Notes: generated by a model from the sequence alone, not told the origin. A stretch of 44,727 nucleotides of DNA from Bacillota bacterium (GCA_019136685.1 JAGVTS010000065.1:1-44727), one strand, 5' to 3'. Positions 27,478-36,089 are shown, counted from the stretch's first letter. A program made the numbers and translations.

Positions 27478-28116
27478 CTAATTGCCTATCAAGCTGTACA
27501 CGAACTCGGCCCCGTCCGGCCCTAGGGCCGTGAACTCCACCAAACCCAGGCCTTTTTTGAACAGCCTGGTCTCAACGTATGAACCGCCGTCCACCTCGGA
27601 TTCGTACTTAACCCTGACGTAGTCGGCCTTGTCGGCGTCTTTGCCTATCTCAACGATCTCTGCCTTTAAGTCGGTCCAGTCGGGCGCCTGGAAACTCCAT
27701 GTCCTGCCTTTTTTGATCGGCGCGCGCAGCACCTCAAGCTGTGAGAAGTTGTGAGGCAGATCATCCGCGTCGACGATCCTTTCGATCACGGAGTCCTTGG
27801 AGAACTCGTACTCCATCTGAAGAGTCTTGCGCCTCATCGCGGGCTCCTCGATTTCCGGCTCATTGTCATCTATCGTCACGGCAACGGTTTCGCCGGAGAT
27901 GCTATAAGTGACCTCTCCGGATGATGCCTTGTAGATCGAGTCAATGCCCATGGTCTGGACATAGTCGTCCGTTCCTGTGTACTCCCACTCGAAACCTTCT
28001 TCTGATGGGAAGTACGACAGCAACTTCTTCTGGTTTCCTCCCACCCCGCAGCCGGCCATCGCGACACAGAGTACCAGGGCTATCGCGGCCAGAGCTGCAT
28101 ACCTCCCGAGCCTCAT
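27478..28116 (-). CDS. Lipoprotein of unknown function
   Basis: A 212-residue protein with a lipoprotein signal: basic start, hydrophobic core and the lipobox-like AMAGC with C23 as the lipidated residue. The rest is hydrophilic and beta-rich (EWEYTGTDDYVQT, KKGRTWSF) and resembles secreted single-domain lipoproteins of Firmicutes. I cannot name a family. AAGGAG lies about 11 bases before the ATG. The gene convergently faces pgcA and is preceded by another minus-strand gene after 57 bases, so the two may be cotranscribed. Confidence 0.75.
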   Translation of the reverse strand: MRLGRYAALAAIALVLCVAMAGCGVGGNQKKLLSYFPSEEGFEWEYTGTDDYVQTMGIDSIYKASSGEVTYSISGETVAVTIDDNEPEIEEPAMRRKTLQMEYEFSKDSVIERIVDADDLPHNFSQLEVLRAPIKKGRTWSFQAPDWTDLKAEIVEIGKDADKADYVRVKYESEVDGGSYVETRLFKKGLGLVEFTALGPDGAEFVYSLIGN

Positions 28117-28173
28117 AGATCTATCAACTCCTTCGCGTGTGATGCAGACACGCTCTCAGCCGGACCGGCATGA

Positions 28174-28596
28174 TCAGCTCCGCTTCCGTAGCGAGGACTC
28201 CACAGCCGAAATGGCCTCCTGGTCGAGGCCTGAGCTTTCAACACACTCCCACACGCTCCGGCCGATCCATGGCCAAAGCAGGGCGGCGGCGATCTTGATC
28301 CGAGTCGGCTGTGACGGCCACAGCGACGCCTGGGCGCGGGCCGAGGCGCCGATAGGGCTCCTCCACAGCGATATGCTGAGGGCGCAACGTGCCCCGGTCG
28401 GAACAGGCTGCGAAAACACGTCGGCCCTGGTGATTCTCAGTTGCCACCGGCCTCTTCTCGCGGGCAGGGCGCACACGCCATAGCCCTGGAGCATGAAGTG
28501 CCTGGCCACGTCGCACACTACTGATCCTAGGTCTGCCTCGAAGTCCGGGAAGACACGGCTGGTTCCTTGCGACCTATTGTTTGCGGGCATAGACAT
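28174..28596 (-). CDS. Hypothetical protein (140 aa)
   Basis: No signal peptide. The sequence has an N-terminal helix region (EADLGSVVCDVARHFMLQGYGV), basic middle strands and a small hydrophobic stretch (IKIAAALLWPWIG) before a helical end. I do not recognise the family. ATG 28596 is chosen because GAGGTGG lies seven bases upstream; an ATG 24 bases earlier lacks a site. It could also be a chance reading frame, but the good ribosome site and position before a lipoprotein gene favour a real gene. Confidence 0.5.
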   Translation of the reverse strand: MSMPANNRSQGTSRVFPDFEADLGSVVCDVARHFMLQGYGVCALPARRGRWQLRITRADVFSQPVPTGARCALSISLWRSPIGASARAQASLWPSQPTRIKIAAALLWPWIGRSVWECVESSGLDQEAISAVESSLRKRS

Positions 28597-29009
28597 CCCG
28601 GCACCACCTCGACTACACAACGTATGAACCTACAGTACAGTAAGGTACCTTCCGTACCTGAGCCCGTTTTCCTCCCTGTACTGATTGTGTTCGGGAAATC
28701 GCGCGGATACCCAACATCAAATGGGCGTGATTTTACGGGCGCGGACTGGTCGCGGCGACACCGTTCGTGGAGATTGTGTGTGAGCCTCGAGACGCACTGT
28801 GCGGATGGTCTCACCAAGCAACGGAATCCGGCAGACTGAGTAGTTTATTCCGACGACGTCTTGCCGGTGGGAGGATTTTCTGGGCAAGTCCACCGGGATG
28901 ATTCTACATGGTTCACCTGCCCGCCGCGGTATTATCAGGCTGAAGTCCGGGTTCTATCGACCGGCAGCCTGGTCCGGCAAGTCGGCGTGTTGATGCGGGA
29001 GGTGCCGAG
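28597..29009. other. 413-base divergent intergenic region
   Basis: This gap separates the minus-strand pair from the plus-strand surface locus. It contains four GTAC copies (28635, 28645, 28654, 28678), one inside the palindrome AAGGTACCTT (28642-28651), and two overlapping inverted repeats at 28860-28896. A GGGAGGTG ribosome site ends it. I find no convincing gene and no clear housekeeping promoter on either strand. Confidence 0.6.
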
Positions 29010-30527
29010 GTGTCACGAAGAGCGCGAGTGTCGCAACTTGGCGCGACCGTCCTGTTCCTGGCTCTGTGCGCGGCGGTGCTTGCGGAAGGCGCCCCGAGGC
29101 GGGGCCTTGAGACCTATGTGGGATACAGGGACATGCTCGAGGTGACCTCAGGCGTCGAGTGGGCCAACGATGCAGACGGTTCGCTGGAGATCGCCGGTCG
29201 AAGCCGATACTCGGACGTGATCGTAATCGGTTCGCTAGAAGGATTCAGCGCGGAACGTCACACGAAGATAAGTGTGGATCAGGAGGGCAATTTCCGCGGA
29301 ACGGTGTGGCTGCTGGATGGGCCCGGGTGGTACCGGATGAGCGTCGCAACGCGCCCGCCGGGGCGCCAGACATACGCCATAGTCTGCAGCTTCAGTGTGC
29401 GTAACACTTCGCTCGATACTCCGCTGGCGCCCGTTGAATACGCGGGCTACGGCACGGACCTGACAATCGAGTCTCCTCGAGGAGGCACGAATGTCCTCAA
29501 GGAGACGCTGACTGTACGGGGATGGTCTCGCTATGCGCGGGTCCGAGCTGTTGTCGAACACCTGGATACGGGCGAGGTTCGCACGTATTCCATGCGAACG
29601 AACGCGGACGGGGCGTTTGTCTTCCCGATACCGCTGGAGGTCGGATTCGGGCCGTGCGAGGTGAAGCTGTCCTCACTACAAGTAGATGCCGAAACATGGC
29701 GCGGCGCCGCTGTATACAACGTGGTATCGGCGATGCCGGCAGTCTTCATGACCGAGCCTGCCTATCAGAATGGGACGATTCTGGCCACGGGCGGCTTTCG
29801 GATACGCGGAATGGCCCCCAAGAGCCCGACGGTCACCGTGGAGACAGCTTCAGAGGACGGGACCAGGACTTACTGGCGGGCCGATGTTGCCGTGACGAAC
29901 GGAGTGTTCGACACTTGGGTGGACATGCCCCCAGGGGCCGCGGCGGGAAGCGTGTTCCGGCTCCGGGTGAGCGTGCCGGGAACGGGCGCAGAAGACCCGG
30001 GAGCACGCCGCACATACACGGTAGCCGTAGCGCCGCGAAGACCCGACCCCAAATCCACTGAGTCATGGGTCGCGCATTCGTCGGATGGGGCCATACGAGA
30101 GCTGGCCGACTCGATAATGGGCGACAGGACTGACACTTACGAGATCGTGCAGGCGATTCATGACTGGGTCGCCAGGAACATAGCATACGACGTCCGGGGA
30201 GCGAAGACACTGAGGCCCGGGCCGGTGGACGCTCTGTCGACCCTTGCCCGTCGCGAGTCAGTGTGCATGGGCTACGCCAATCTCATGGCCGCACTGCTCC
30301 GCGCCGCCGGACTGCGCGTATGGGTGCTCATAGGCAACGCCGACAACGGAGTCACCGTCGTGAAACATGCGTGGAACGAGGTCGAGGTCAACGGAAGGAT
30401 CATGGCCATTGACGCCACGTGGGACTCGGGGGGCGTGGAAGGGTGGAGTTTCGTCCGCCGCTTTGGCCGGGCATTCTTCGACCCTCGTCCGGATCAGCTG
30501 GCTTTCACGCACTTCGAGGACAGATAA
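29010..30527 (+). CDS. Secreted transglutaminase-like protein with Ig-like domains
   Basis: A 505-residue protein with an export signal in the first 26 residues. Residues 40-345 look like three beta-sandwich modules (for example SPRGGTNVLKETLTVRGWSR near 155-174), and the C-terminal 130 residues form a transglutaminase/protease-like domain with the full triad: C419 in RRESVCMGYANL, H453 in VVKHAWNEV and D468 in MAIDATWDSG. Such domains cleave or cross-link proteins outside the cell. GTG 29010 is chosen because GGGAGGTG lies upstream. It is the first gene of the surface locus and could process or cross-link the products that follow; that role is inferred. Confidence 0.85.
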   Translation: MSRRARVSQLGATVLFLALCAAVLAEGAPRRGLETYVGYRDMLEVTSGVEWANDADGSLEIAGRSRYSDVIVIGSLEGFSAERHTKISVDQEGNFRGTVWLLDGPGWYRMSVATRPPGRQTYAIVCSFSVRNTSLDTPLAPVEYAGYGTDLTIESPRGGTNVLKETLTVRGWSRYARVRAVVEHLDTGEVRTYSMRTNADGAFVFPIPLEVGFGPCEVKLSSLQVDAETWRGAAVYNVVSAMPAVFMTEPAYQNGTILATGGFRIRGMAPKSPTVTVETASEDGTRTYWRADVAVTNGVFDTWVDMPPGAAAGSVFRLRVSVPGTGAEDPGARRTYTVAVAPRRPDPKSTESWVAHSSDGAIRELADSIMGDRTDTYEIVQAIHDWVARNIAYDVRGAKTLRPGPVDALSTLARRESVCMGYANLMAALLRAAGLRVWVLIGNADNGVTVVKHAWNEVEVNGRIMAIDATWDSGGVEGWSFVRRFGRAFFDPRPDQLAFTHFEDR

Positions 30528-30790
30528 TCAAGATTCGATGTAAGAAAATTACGAAAACCGTGGGAAGGAATCCCATTAGTCGCGGAGAATCAGTCAAAGG
30601 AACGATGCCTGGCATGGTCGGCCCCGACCCGCCAGGCGTCGGGCGCAAGAGGGGAGTTCGAGGAATCCTAGCCATAATCCCAGCAAACTGGCAAGGCCCG
30701 CATGGATCGGGACACCGCGAACAACAGGGACTGCAATATACGCAATATTCGGGAAATAGTGACCACATGGATTGACCGGGAGGGTTCGGT
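30528..30790 (+). other. Leader region of the surface locus
   Basis: A 263-base gap that starts AT-rich. It holds a strong hairpin at 30607-30637 (GCCTGGC/GCCAGGC with inner GGTCGG/CCGACC), which has no T-run, and a direct repeat GCAATAT near 30733. An open frame crosses the gap but has no ribosome site of quality, so I do not call a gene. I do not recognise a riboswitch. Confidence 0.5.
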
Positions 30791-32026
30791 ATGATCGGGA
30801 CCACGAAACGAAGACCAAGGAGCCTCGCACTAGCCGGCGCGGTCCTGCTGGTAGTGATGATCTTGGGGTGGCCGGCGATCGCCCAGGAACGCCCCTTGTC
30901 GGCCTGGAGGCTGAATGAATGGAGCACGTGGGAGAGCCTGCCCGAGGTCAACCCGTATGCGACCATAACGGAGCTTGGATCCGGCGAGGGCTGGGGCAAC
31001 TCGGGCGCCTCCATTGGAGTCACCGCCAGGGCAGTGTTCGAGCCCGACCTGAGTCGAGCCGAGATCAGCGCGGAATTCGTACCTACGTCAAGAGCCATCA
31101 TCACCTCGGATCCGAGGCTTTTCATCGCTCCGCTCAGGCAGCGGCTTGAGTGGAAGGTTATCGTAACAGTGAGGAACCCGAACGACGTGGCGATGACCAA
31201 TGTCCGCGTCCACAACCAATTCGGGAAGGCATTCCGAGCCACACTGACTGGCCAGTCGGTCGGCGACGCGCGCATCGCCGATGCGGATGTGAAGGGATTG
31301 CTCCCATCCAGCTCCGGCTTCACCTGGGACATCGGCTACCTGGGCCCCGGCGCTGCGGCCAAAGCCGAACTGACGGTGACTACGAATCAGACCGGAGGCC
31401 GCGCCGAGTTCGCCGAAGAGGGCGTGTACTCGCTGGATACCGGGTTCCAGCTGAACTACTTGCTCATGGGAAGGGCACAGGTGAGATTAACGGATGCGTT
31501 CTCAGTCATAGCTAGACGCGACCCTGGGCTATTCTCTGCTAATTCCCCAGTCTTGGACGTTGGAACGAAACCTGAGTCTTCAGGTGAGCCCAGCCCGATA
31601 GAGACAGGAGTACCTGTGGCTACTAGCGGGCGGTATGCCAACGTTTCCATGTTAGCGACGCGCCTGGACTGGCGGGTACAGAAACCTGGGACATATGCAG
31701 CGCTGGGCACAGTGATAACGGTCACGGGATGCGGGAAGCTGTCCATGCAGTTCAGTCAGTTCGCAAACTTGACGCAGGTTGACGGTGGGAAGGCGAAGAT
31801 TGCCGCGTCCTACAGGCTCGACGACGACCCCCTAGACAATGGGTCTGAGCATTGGCTTTCAGCCCATGAGCTCAATGATCCGCAGAACTGGCTTGAACAG
31901 ATAGAACTTGACCCCGCGAACCCATATGCAGTTCGCGTGTGGACCAAGATACATGTGGGTGAGCAACAGCCGCCCGCCAAGTATGAGAACAAGGGGGTGA
32001 TAACGTTCATCGTTAGCAACATGTAG
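30791..32026 (+). CDS. Secreted surface protein with DUF11-like domain
   Basis: A 411-residue exported protein (basic start, hydrophobic core, cleavage near AIA-QE). Residues 118-200 resemble the DUF11-like Ig fold of Firmicutes surface proteins: LEWKVIVTVRNPNDVAMTNV, then TWDIGYLGPGAAAKAELTV. Residues about 280-410 form a second domain that recurs in the next gene's product: DWRVQKPGTYAA at 293-304, FANLT at 324-328, WTKIHV at 384-389 and ITFIVSN at 404-410. The motif LSA..LN....W...NPYA occurs at 36-57 and again at 356-380. GGGAGG precedes ATG 30791. A structural subunit of a surface layer or fibre is the best guess. Confidence 0.7.
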   Translation: MIGTTKRRPRSLALAGAVLLVVMILGWPAIAQERPLSAWRLNEWSTWESLPEVNPYATITELGSGEGWGNSGASIGVTARAVFEPDLSRAEISAEFVPTSRAIITSDPRLFIAPLRQRLEWKVIVTVRNPNDVAMTNVRVHNQFGKAFRATLTGQSVGDARIADADVKGLLPSSSGFTWDIGYLGPGAAAKAELTVTTNQTGGRAEFAEEGVYSLDTGFQLNYLLMGRAQVRLTDAFSVIARRDPGLFSANSPVLDVGTKPESSGEPSPIETGVPVATSGRYANVSMLATRLDWRVQKPGTYAALGTVITVTGCGKLSMQFSQFANLTQVDGGKAKIAASYRLDDDPLDNGSEHWLSAHELNDPQNWLEQIELDPANPYAVRVWTKIHVGEQQPPAKYENKGVITFIVSNM

Positions 32027-32083
32027 TCACACAGTGGATAGGGTCAGTCTCTCGTCACTAAGTCAGTGTTAGGAGGTCTAGGA

Positions 32084-32854
32084 ATGAAGAAGACACTCGT
32101 TTGGTTGGCGCTTCTCCTGCTGTTCGCTGTGCCAGTGTGGGCGGCGGACCCGATAGTGCGCCCGAAGCTGACCGGGTCGAGTCTTCCCACCTCGGGGGAG
32201 ATAGACGTATGGGAGCTCATTGGCAGCACGTGGACAAAGATCGATAAGGGCGATAAGGCCAAGGCACGTCTGTTTGAGAGCAAGACTCCTGTGCCTAGCT
32301 CCTATTATTCGTTCTCAGGCGACTGTAATCAGTACGCGTGGCACATCTATCTTCAGAACTGGGCAGAAGTGGCCCATTGGTGCCGATGGATAGTTGACTA
32401 CAACAAGTGGGATTGGAGAATTCTGAAACCCGGTGAGTACGCCGCTGACTGCATAGAACTGAAGATCGATAGCAACGGACCAGTGAGCATACTTGGTAGC
32501 AGTTTCACGAATCTTACGTATTACGAGTGGGAAGGTGAAGGAGCTGCTCCAGAGATTCCAGTCTGGTATACGTGGTCCAGCAAGAACGACGTGGTTCCGG
32601 TGGACTCGAACAGCGGCCTGCTAGTGGCATGGAAGACTCCGGACGAGATCAATGATGCAGACCCATGGCTGGGTCTGAACGAGTGTGCTGGCTGTTCTGA
32701 AGACGCATATGGCTGGGTGGGGCATTTATGGAACAAGATCCTAGTAAAGAAGTGCCAACCAACCTGCAATTACCGTAGCTGGGCAGAGATCACGATTGCG
32801 CTCGATAACCAGAAGATGTGGGTCGATGCGGACGGAACCTGGTCCGACAGATGA
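32084..32854 (+). CDS. Secreted Cys- and Trp-rich paralogue of the preceding surface protein
   Basis: A 256-residue protein with a clean signal peptide (MKKTLVW, cleavage AWA-AD). It shares blocks with the C-terminal domain of the upstream product: DWRILKPGEYAA at 110-121, FTNLT at 141-145, DEINDADPWL near 187-196, WNKILV at 216-221 and ITIALDN at 236-242. It has seven extra-cytoplasmic cysteines (81, 100, 123, 201, 204, 224, 228), suggesting disulfides. AGGAGGT at 32071-32077 fixes ATG 32084; a GTG 18 bases earlier precedes that site. A strong hairpin follows the gene. No named family recognised. Confidence 0.7.
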   Translation: MKKTLVWLALLLLFAVPVWAADPIVRPKLTGSSLPTSGEIDVWELIGSTWTKIDKGDKAKARLFESKTPVPSSYYSFSGDCNQYAWHIYLQNWAEVAHWCRWIVDYNKWDWRILKPGEYAADCIELKIDSNGPVSILGSSFTNLTYYEWEGEGAAPEIPVWYTWSSKNDVVPVDSNSGLLVAWKTPDEINDADPWLGLNECAGCSEDAYGWVGHLWNKILVKKCQPTCNYRSWAEITIALDNQKMWVDADGTWSDR

Positions 32855-32952
32855 TCGACGTGTGCACTCCAGTAGTGAGTGCTGACACCATCATGGCTCG
32901 AAGCCACGGTAGCTAGTCCACTGAGGCTGCGGGCCTAACCGCACTACGCAAG

Positions 32953-32991
32953 CACGTTAGGGGGCGCTATTGGGTGTCGCCCCCTAACGTG
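32953..32991 (+). promoter_or_regulatory. 14-bp intercistronic hairpin
   Basis: CACGTTAGGGGGCG and its exact complement flank an 11-base loop. The 3' arm ends one base before the ribosome site region of the next gene and has no T-run. It could protect the 3' end of the upstream message or lower translation and transcription of the downstream gene. Confidence 0.6.
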
Positions 32992-33010
32992 GAGGAAGAA
33001 GGATGCCTGC

Positions 33011-34738
33011 ATGAGTCTAGCTGACTACCAGAACACGATTTCGCACGTTGCGGAGAGAGAGCATCGTAGAGACTACCTGCTTACATTGATTGGAGTTGCG
33101 TTGCTGACTGCGGCTTGTCTTGGCATCGGCTGTTCGGCATATACTAATCAGATGACATACTCATACTCCCCCATGCTTGTGTCGACGACCCTGGCCAATG
33201 GTGACGTACGTGACTTCGACGTTGTTCTGTCCAACGAGGGGAGAACAGGTACTGGCGAGTTCAGGGTGTACGTAGCCGATGTATTGCAGAATGCGCAAGG
33301 CAACTATGAGATAGCGGAACGTGGCTCTACCAGATACTCATGTGCTGAATGGATAAGGCTCTCACATGACCGGATTCGTGTCGGCCCAGGGCAGTCAGTA
33401 CCTATCAGCGCTCGCGTTGTCGTACCTAGAGGAGTGTACGGGGGGCGCTATGCAGCGGTAGTACTTGAGTTTGTGCCTGAAGTACCGAGGGACGATCAGG
33501 CCATGCTGTCTAGCACGTTCGTCACAAGATTCGTTACAATTGTTGAACTCGAGGTAACAAGTCGGCTGCTCAAGAGGTCACTATCCATAGTGGGTTTCTC
33601 TGTCCAGCCTGCACGCGAGGTTCATTCACTCGCTGGGATCTACGGAAGCGATGCTCTTGTTATCACCGCCCAAGTCAGGAACGATGGAGACTCCCATGTG
33701 TTCAGTCAGGGCAGCATGATACTGCGTGATTCAGCTGGGCGGAGGCTGAGACAGATTCCCCTCGGAGGAGGGCGCGGAATAGTGCTGCCAGGTGCCTCCA
33801 TAGGCCTGAGTTCTGTCTTACCGTCAGGGCTACCATCTGGACAGTATAGTGCAAGCGTAACGGTCAAATACGGAGGCCCAAGGCCAGCAACGACCACGGT
33901 CGGATTCTCTGTTGGAGATGCCGACGATGGGGAGATCGATATCGTTGACGAGGGCAGTGTAGTACTACCATTGACTGTCTCACCTTCCAAGCTTGAGCTG
34001 AGTTACCCCGCAGGGGCCACGGCAGTATCCTCATTGGTGATTCAGAACGAGCACAGTGAGGCAGTACACGTGATCGGAAGGGCAGCGCCCTTGGCCTATG
34101 GACTCGACGGAGAGATGATTACCGAAGCCATTGAGAGCGACGAGAACAGCTGCGCAGAGTGGATCGAGATCCGCCCGGCTGAATTCCACATGGAGCCTGG
34201 ATCTCGGCAGGTCGTTCGGGTGCTAACAGCCATACCAAAAGGGACAAGTGGTTCCAAATACGCGAATCTCACCTTCACTGCCAGGCCAGAATCCGGCGAT
34301 GGTGATAGCAATGCTCTGCACGACCAAGGCGAGTCTGGAGCAATTCTGTTCCTTACAGTGGGTAAGCTCACTGTGAAGTTGGGGGAACTGCAGCCGCCTA
34401 GAATCTTCATGGTGGGCGGGCCGATTGGATTCGTGTTTGAGACGGCCTTCACGAACTTGGGAAACACGCATGTTGGCCTGCAGGCCACCGTGTCAATAAA
34501 GAAGAGAGTCATGCCCCCCAGTGTGGAAGGCGTGGAGTACATCGGGTCGGGGTCACTGCTGGAGATGTTCAGCGCTCCAGTGAGCACGCCCGAGGGATAC
34601 GTACTCCCGGGTGGGATGCGAGTGCTGACCGCCAGCTACCCCGGTGTTCTTGAACCCGGTGACTATGTAGTCGAGTTTGCAGTTGACTATGGGGGACCCT
34701 CGGTAGCCCATATTGCTAAGGAGTTCTCGGTCGTGTGA
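33011..34738 (+). CDS. Exported protein with two PapD-like plus Ig-like repeats
   Basis: A 575-residue protein with a cytosolic head of about 20 residues, a hydrophobic export segment (about 21-43) and two copies of a 250-270-residue repeat. Each copy starts with a module like a pilus chaperone or DUF916 domain: SCAEWI at 110-115 and 380-385, followed by basic/Gly-rich strands (VGPGQSVPISARVVVP; MEPGSRQVVRVLTAIP). Each ends with L.{2}G.Y.{6}V.YGGP and FSV (about 273-301 and 545-575). Such modules hold or present secreted subunits. Whether it stays anchored by the N-terminal segment is uncertain; no clean lipobox is visible. Confidence 0.68.
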   Translation: MSLADYQNTISHVAEREHRRDYLLTLIGVALLTAACLGIGCSAYTNQMTYSYSPMLVSTTLANGDVRDFDVVLSNEGRTGTGEFRVYVADVLQNAQGNYEIAERGSTRYSCAEWIRLSHDRIRVGPGQSVPISARVVVPRGVYGGRYAAVVLEFVPEVPRDDQAMLSSTFVTRFVTIVELEVTSRLLKRSLSIVGFSVQPAREVHSLAGIYGSDALVITAQVRNDGDSHVFSQGSMILRDSAGRRLRQIPLGGGRGIVLPGASIGLSSVLPSGLPSGQYSASVTVKYGGPRPATTTVGFSVGDADDGEIDIVDEGSVVLPLTVSPSKLELSYPAGATAVSSLVIQNEHSEAVHVIGRAAPLAYGLDGEMITEAIESDENSCAEWIEIRPAEFHMEPGSRQVVRVLTAIPKGTSGSKYANLTFTARPESGDGDSNALHDQGESGAILFLTVGKLTVKLGELQPPRIFMVGGPIGFVFETAFTNLGNTHVGLQATVSIKKRVMPPSVEGVEYIGSGSLLEMFSAPVSTPEGYVLPGGMRVLTASYPGVLEPGDYVVEFAVDYGGPSVAHIAKEFSVV

Positions 34739-34825
34739 CGGCTGACTACCAGGCTTACCAAGAGGGAGAGGCCTAAAACCTCATTCTAACGAACTGGCGA
34801 ACAGGGCTTTGGAGGTGACACAGTA

Positions 34826-36061
34826 ATGGCGACAATGGGCATTCGCCGCAATAGGAAATCCAACCGATACTTGGTTGTGCTGTGCGTCGCTCTATACATA
34901 ACATCAATTGTGTCGAACACACTGCGGGCCGAGGGACCGTCAGTAACCAATGTGTTTGACAGTGCAGACATAATAGCAGTCCTGCGAGATATTTCGGCTC
35001 AGACCGGGATAAACATTCTCTCTGACCCGGCTGTTCAAGGGTGGATTACGCTGGAGCTCATGGATGTGCCTCTGGAAGAGGCTCTCGACATGATTGTTGC
35101 GCCGCTGGGGTACACGTGGGTCCGGGTGGGCAACTACTACATAGTCGGTTCGGCCGACACTAGCAACCCTGCGTATCCCATGTTCACGAAGACCGAGGTC
35201 GTGAACCTCAGGTACGTCAACGCTGACGCGGCTTCCAAACTTCTTTCGGACTTTTTCAAGCCCAATGTGAAGGTGGATGCGGCTGCCAATGTCATCGTGA
35301 TCACCGGGACTCAGCAGGTGATTGATCGGGTCAAGGCGGACCTCGCTATGATAGACAAGCCGTCGGCGCAGGTGGTCATGGAGGCACTGGTGGTCGAGGT
35401 GACTGCTGATGCGGGCAGGTCGCTCAGGTCGGACTGGCGGTATGAGGGGAGCGGGGGTACGGGCGATTCGACCCTTCCCGCGTCGGGGTTCATCGATTTC
35501 GTGTCGGGGGTGTGGAGCGGCAAGCTCAACCTGGCCGGAGGGTTGAACCATGTGCTTGGGGCCATTAAGTATCTGGTGGACTCCGGCAAGGCAGACATCC
35601 ATGCTACTCCCAAGTTGATGGCGATGGACGGTCAGACGGCTGAGATATTCCTTGGTCGGGAGAAGTATGTGACTGTTTCGACATCTACGACTGAAACGAC
35701 GACCACGACTCGCCTTGAGTCAATCAAGACCGGCATCTCGCTGAAGTTCACGCCCAGGATAACTTCTACAGGCGAGATCATACTCAAGGTCGAGCCGGAA
35801 GTATCGGACGCGGTTGAGGTCACCAATGGGCTGCCCGTTGTGAACAGGCGAAAGGTGTCGACTACGGTCATGGTGCGAGATGGCGAGACTCTGGTCATCG
35901 GCGGGCTGCAGCTGAAGTCGGAGTATGAAAGCAAGGCCAAGTTCCCGGTGCTGGGCGACCTCCCTGTGCTCGGTCTGCTCTTCACGAACACCAGGAAGGC
36001 GGAGGTCAACACGGAGACCCTCATATTCATTACCCCCACGATCATCTACCCGGGCACTTAG
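34826..36061 (+). CDS. Short secretin (GspD/PilQ family)
   Basis: Secretins form gated multimeric channels in outer membranes. The 411-residue protein has a signal segment (about 14-35), an N0/STN domain (40-108: VLRDISAQTGINILSDPAV, EEALDMIVAPLGYTW), one N1-like domain (about 120-192: VVNLRYVNADAASKLLSDFF) and the secretin core (about 240-408) with VRDGETLVIGGL at 350-361, FPVLGDLPVLGLLF at 373-386 and TLIFITPTII at 398-407. GGAGGTGA precedes ATG 34826. It is much shorter than GspD, and no ATPase, pilin or platform gene of a type II or type IV pilus system is adjacent. Confidence 0.88.
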   Translation: MATMGIRRNRKSNRYLVVLCVALYITSIVSNTLRAEGPSVTNVFDSADIIAVLRDISAQTGINILSDPAVQGWITLELMDVPLEEALDMIVAPLGYTWVRVGNYYIVGSADTSNPAYPMFTKTEVVNLRYVNADAASKLLSDFFKPNVKVDAAANVIVITGTQQVIDRVKADLAMIDKPSAQVVMEALVVEVTADAGRSLRSDWRYEGSGGTGDSTLPASGFIDFVSGVWSGKLNLAGGLNHVLGAIKYLVDSGKADIHATPKLMAMDGQTAEIFLGREKYVTVSTSTTETTTTTRLESIKTGISLKFTPRITSTGEIILKVEPEVSDAVEVTNGLPVVNRRKVSTTVMVRDGETLVIGGLQLKSEYESKAKFPVLGDLPVLGLLFTNTRKAEVNTETLIFITPTIIYPGT

Positions 36062-36089
36062 GGGAGCAGGGATTGGAGAGGTGAGTACG

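Noticed and set aside
28860..28896. H-type pseudoknot
   Set aside because: The order of arms fits, but one crossing loop would be a single base and the other absent, which is poor geometry; competing stems are more likely.
30528..30790. Cyclic-di-GMP or other riboswitch before the surface locus
   Set aside because: The conserved core of GEMM-type or other known riboswitches was not recognised; only a simple hairpin is clear.
30505..31332. A 275-codon minus-strand frame opposite the first surface protein
   Set aside because: The plus-strand gene has a signal peptide, a ribosome site and a paralogue next door; the minus frame has none of these.
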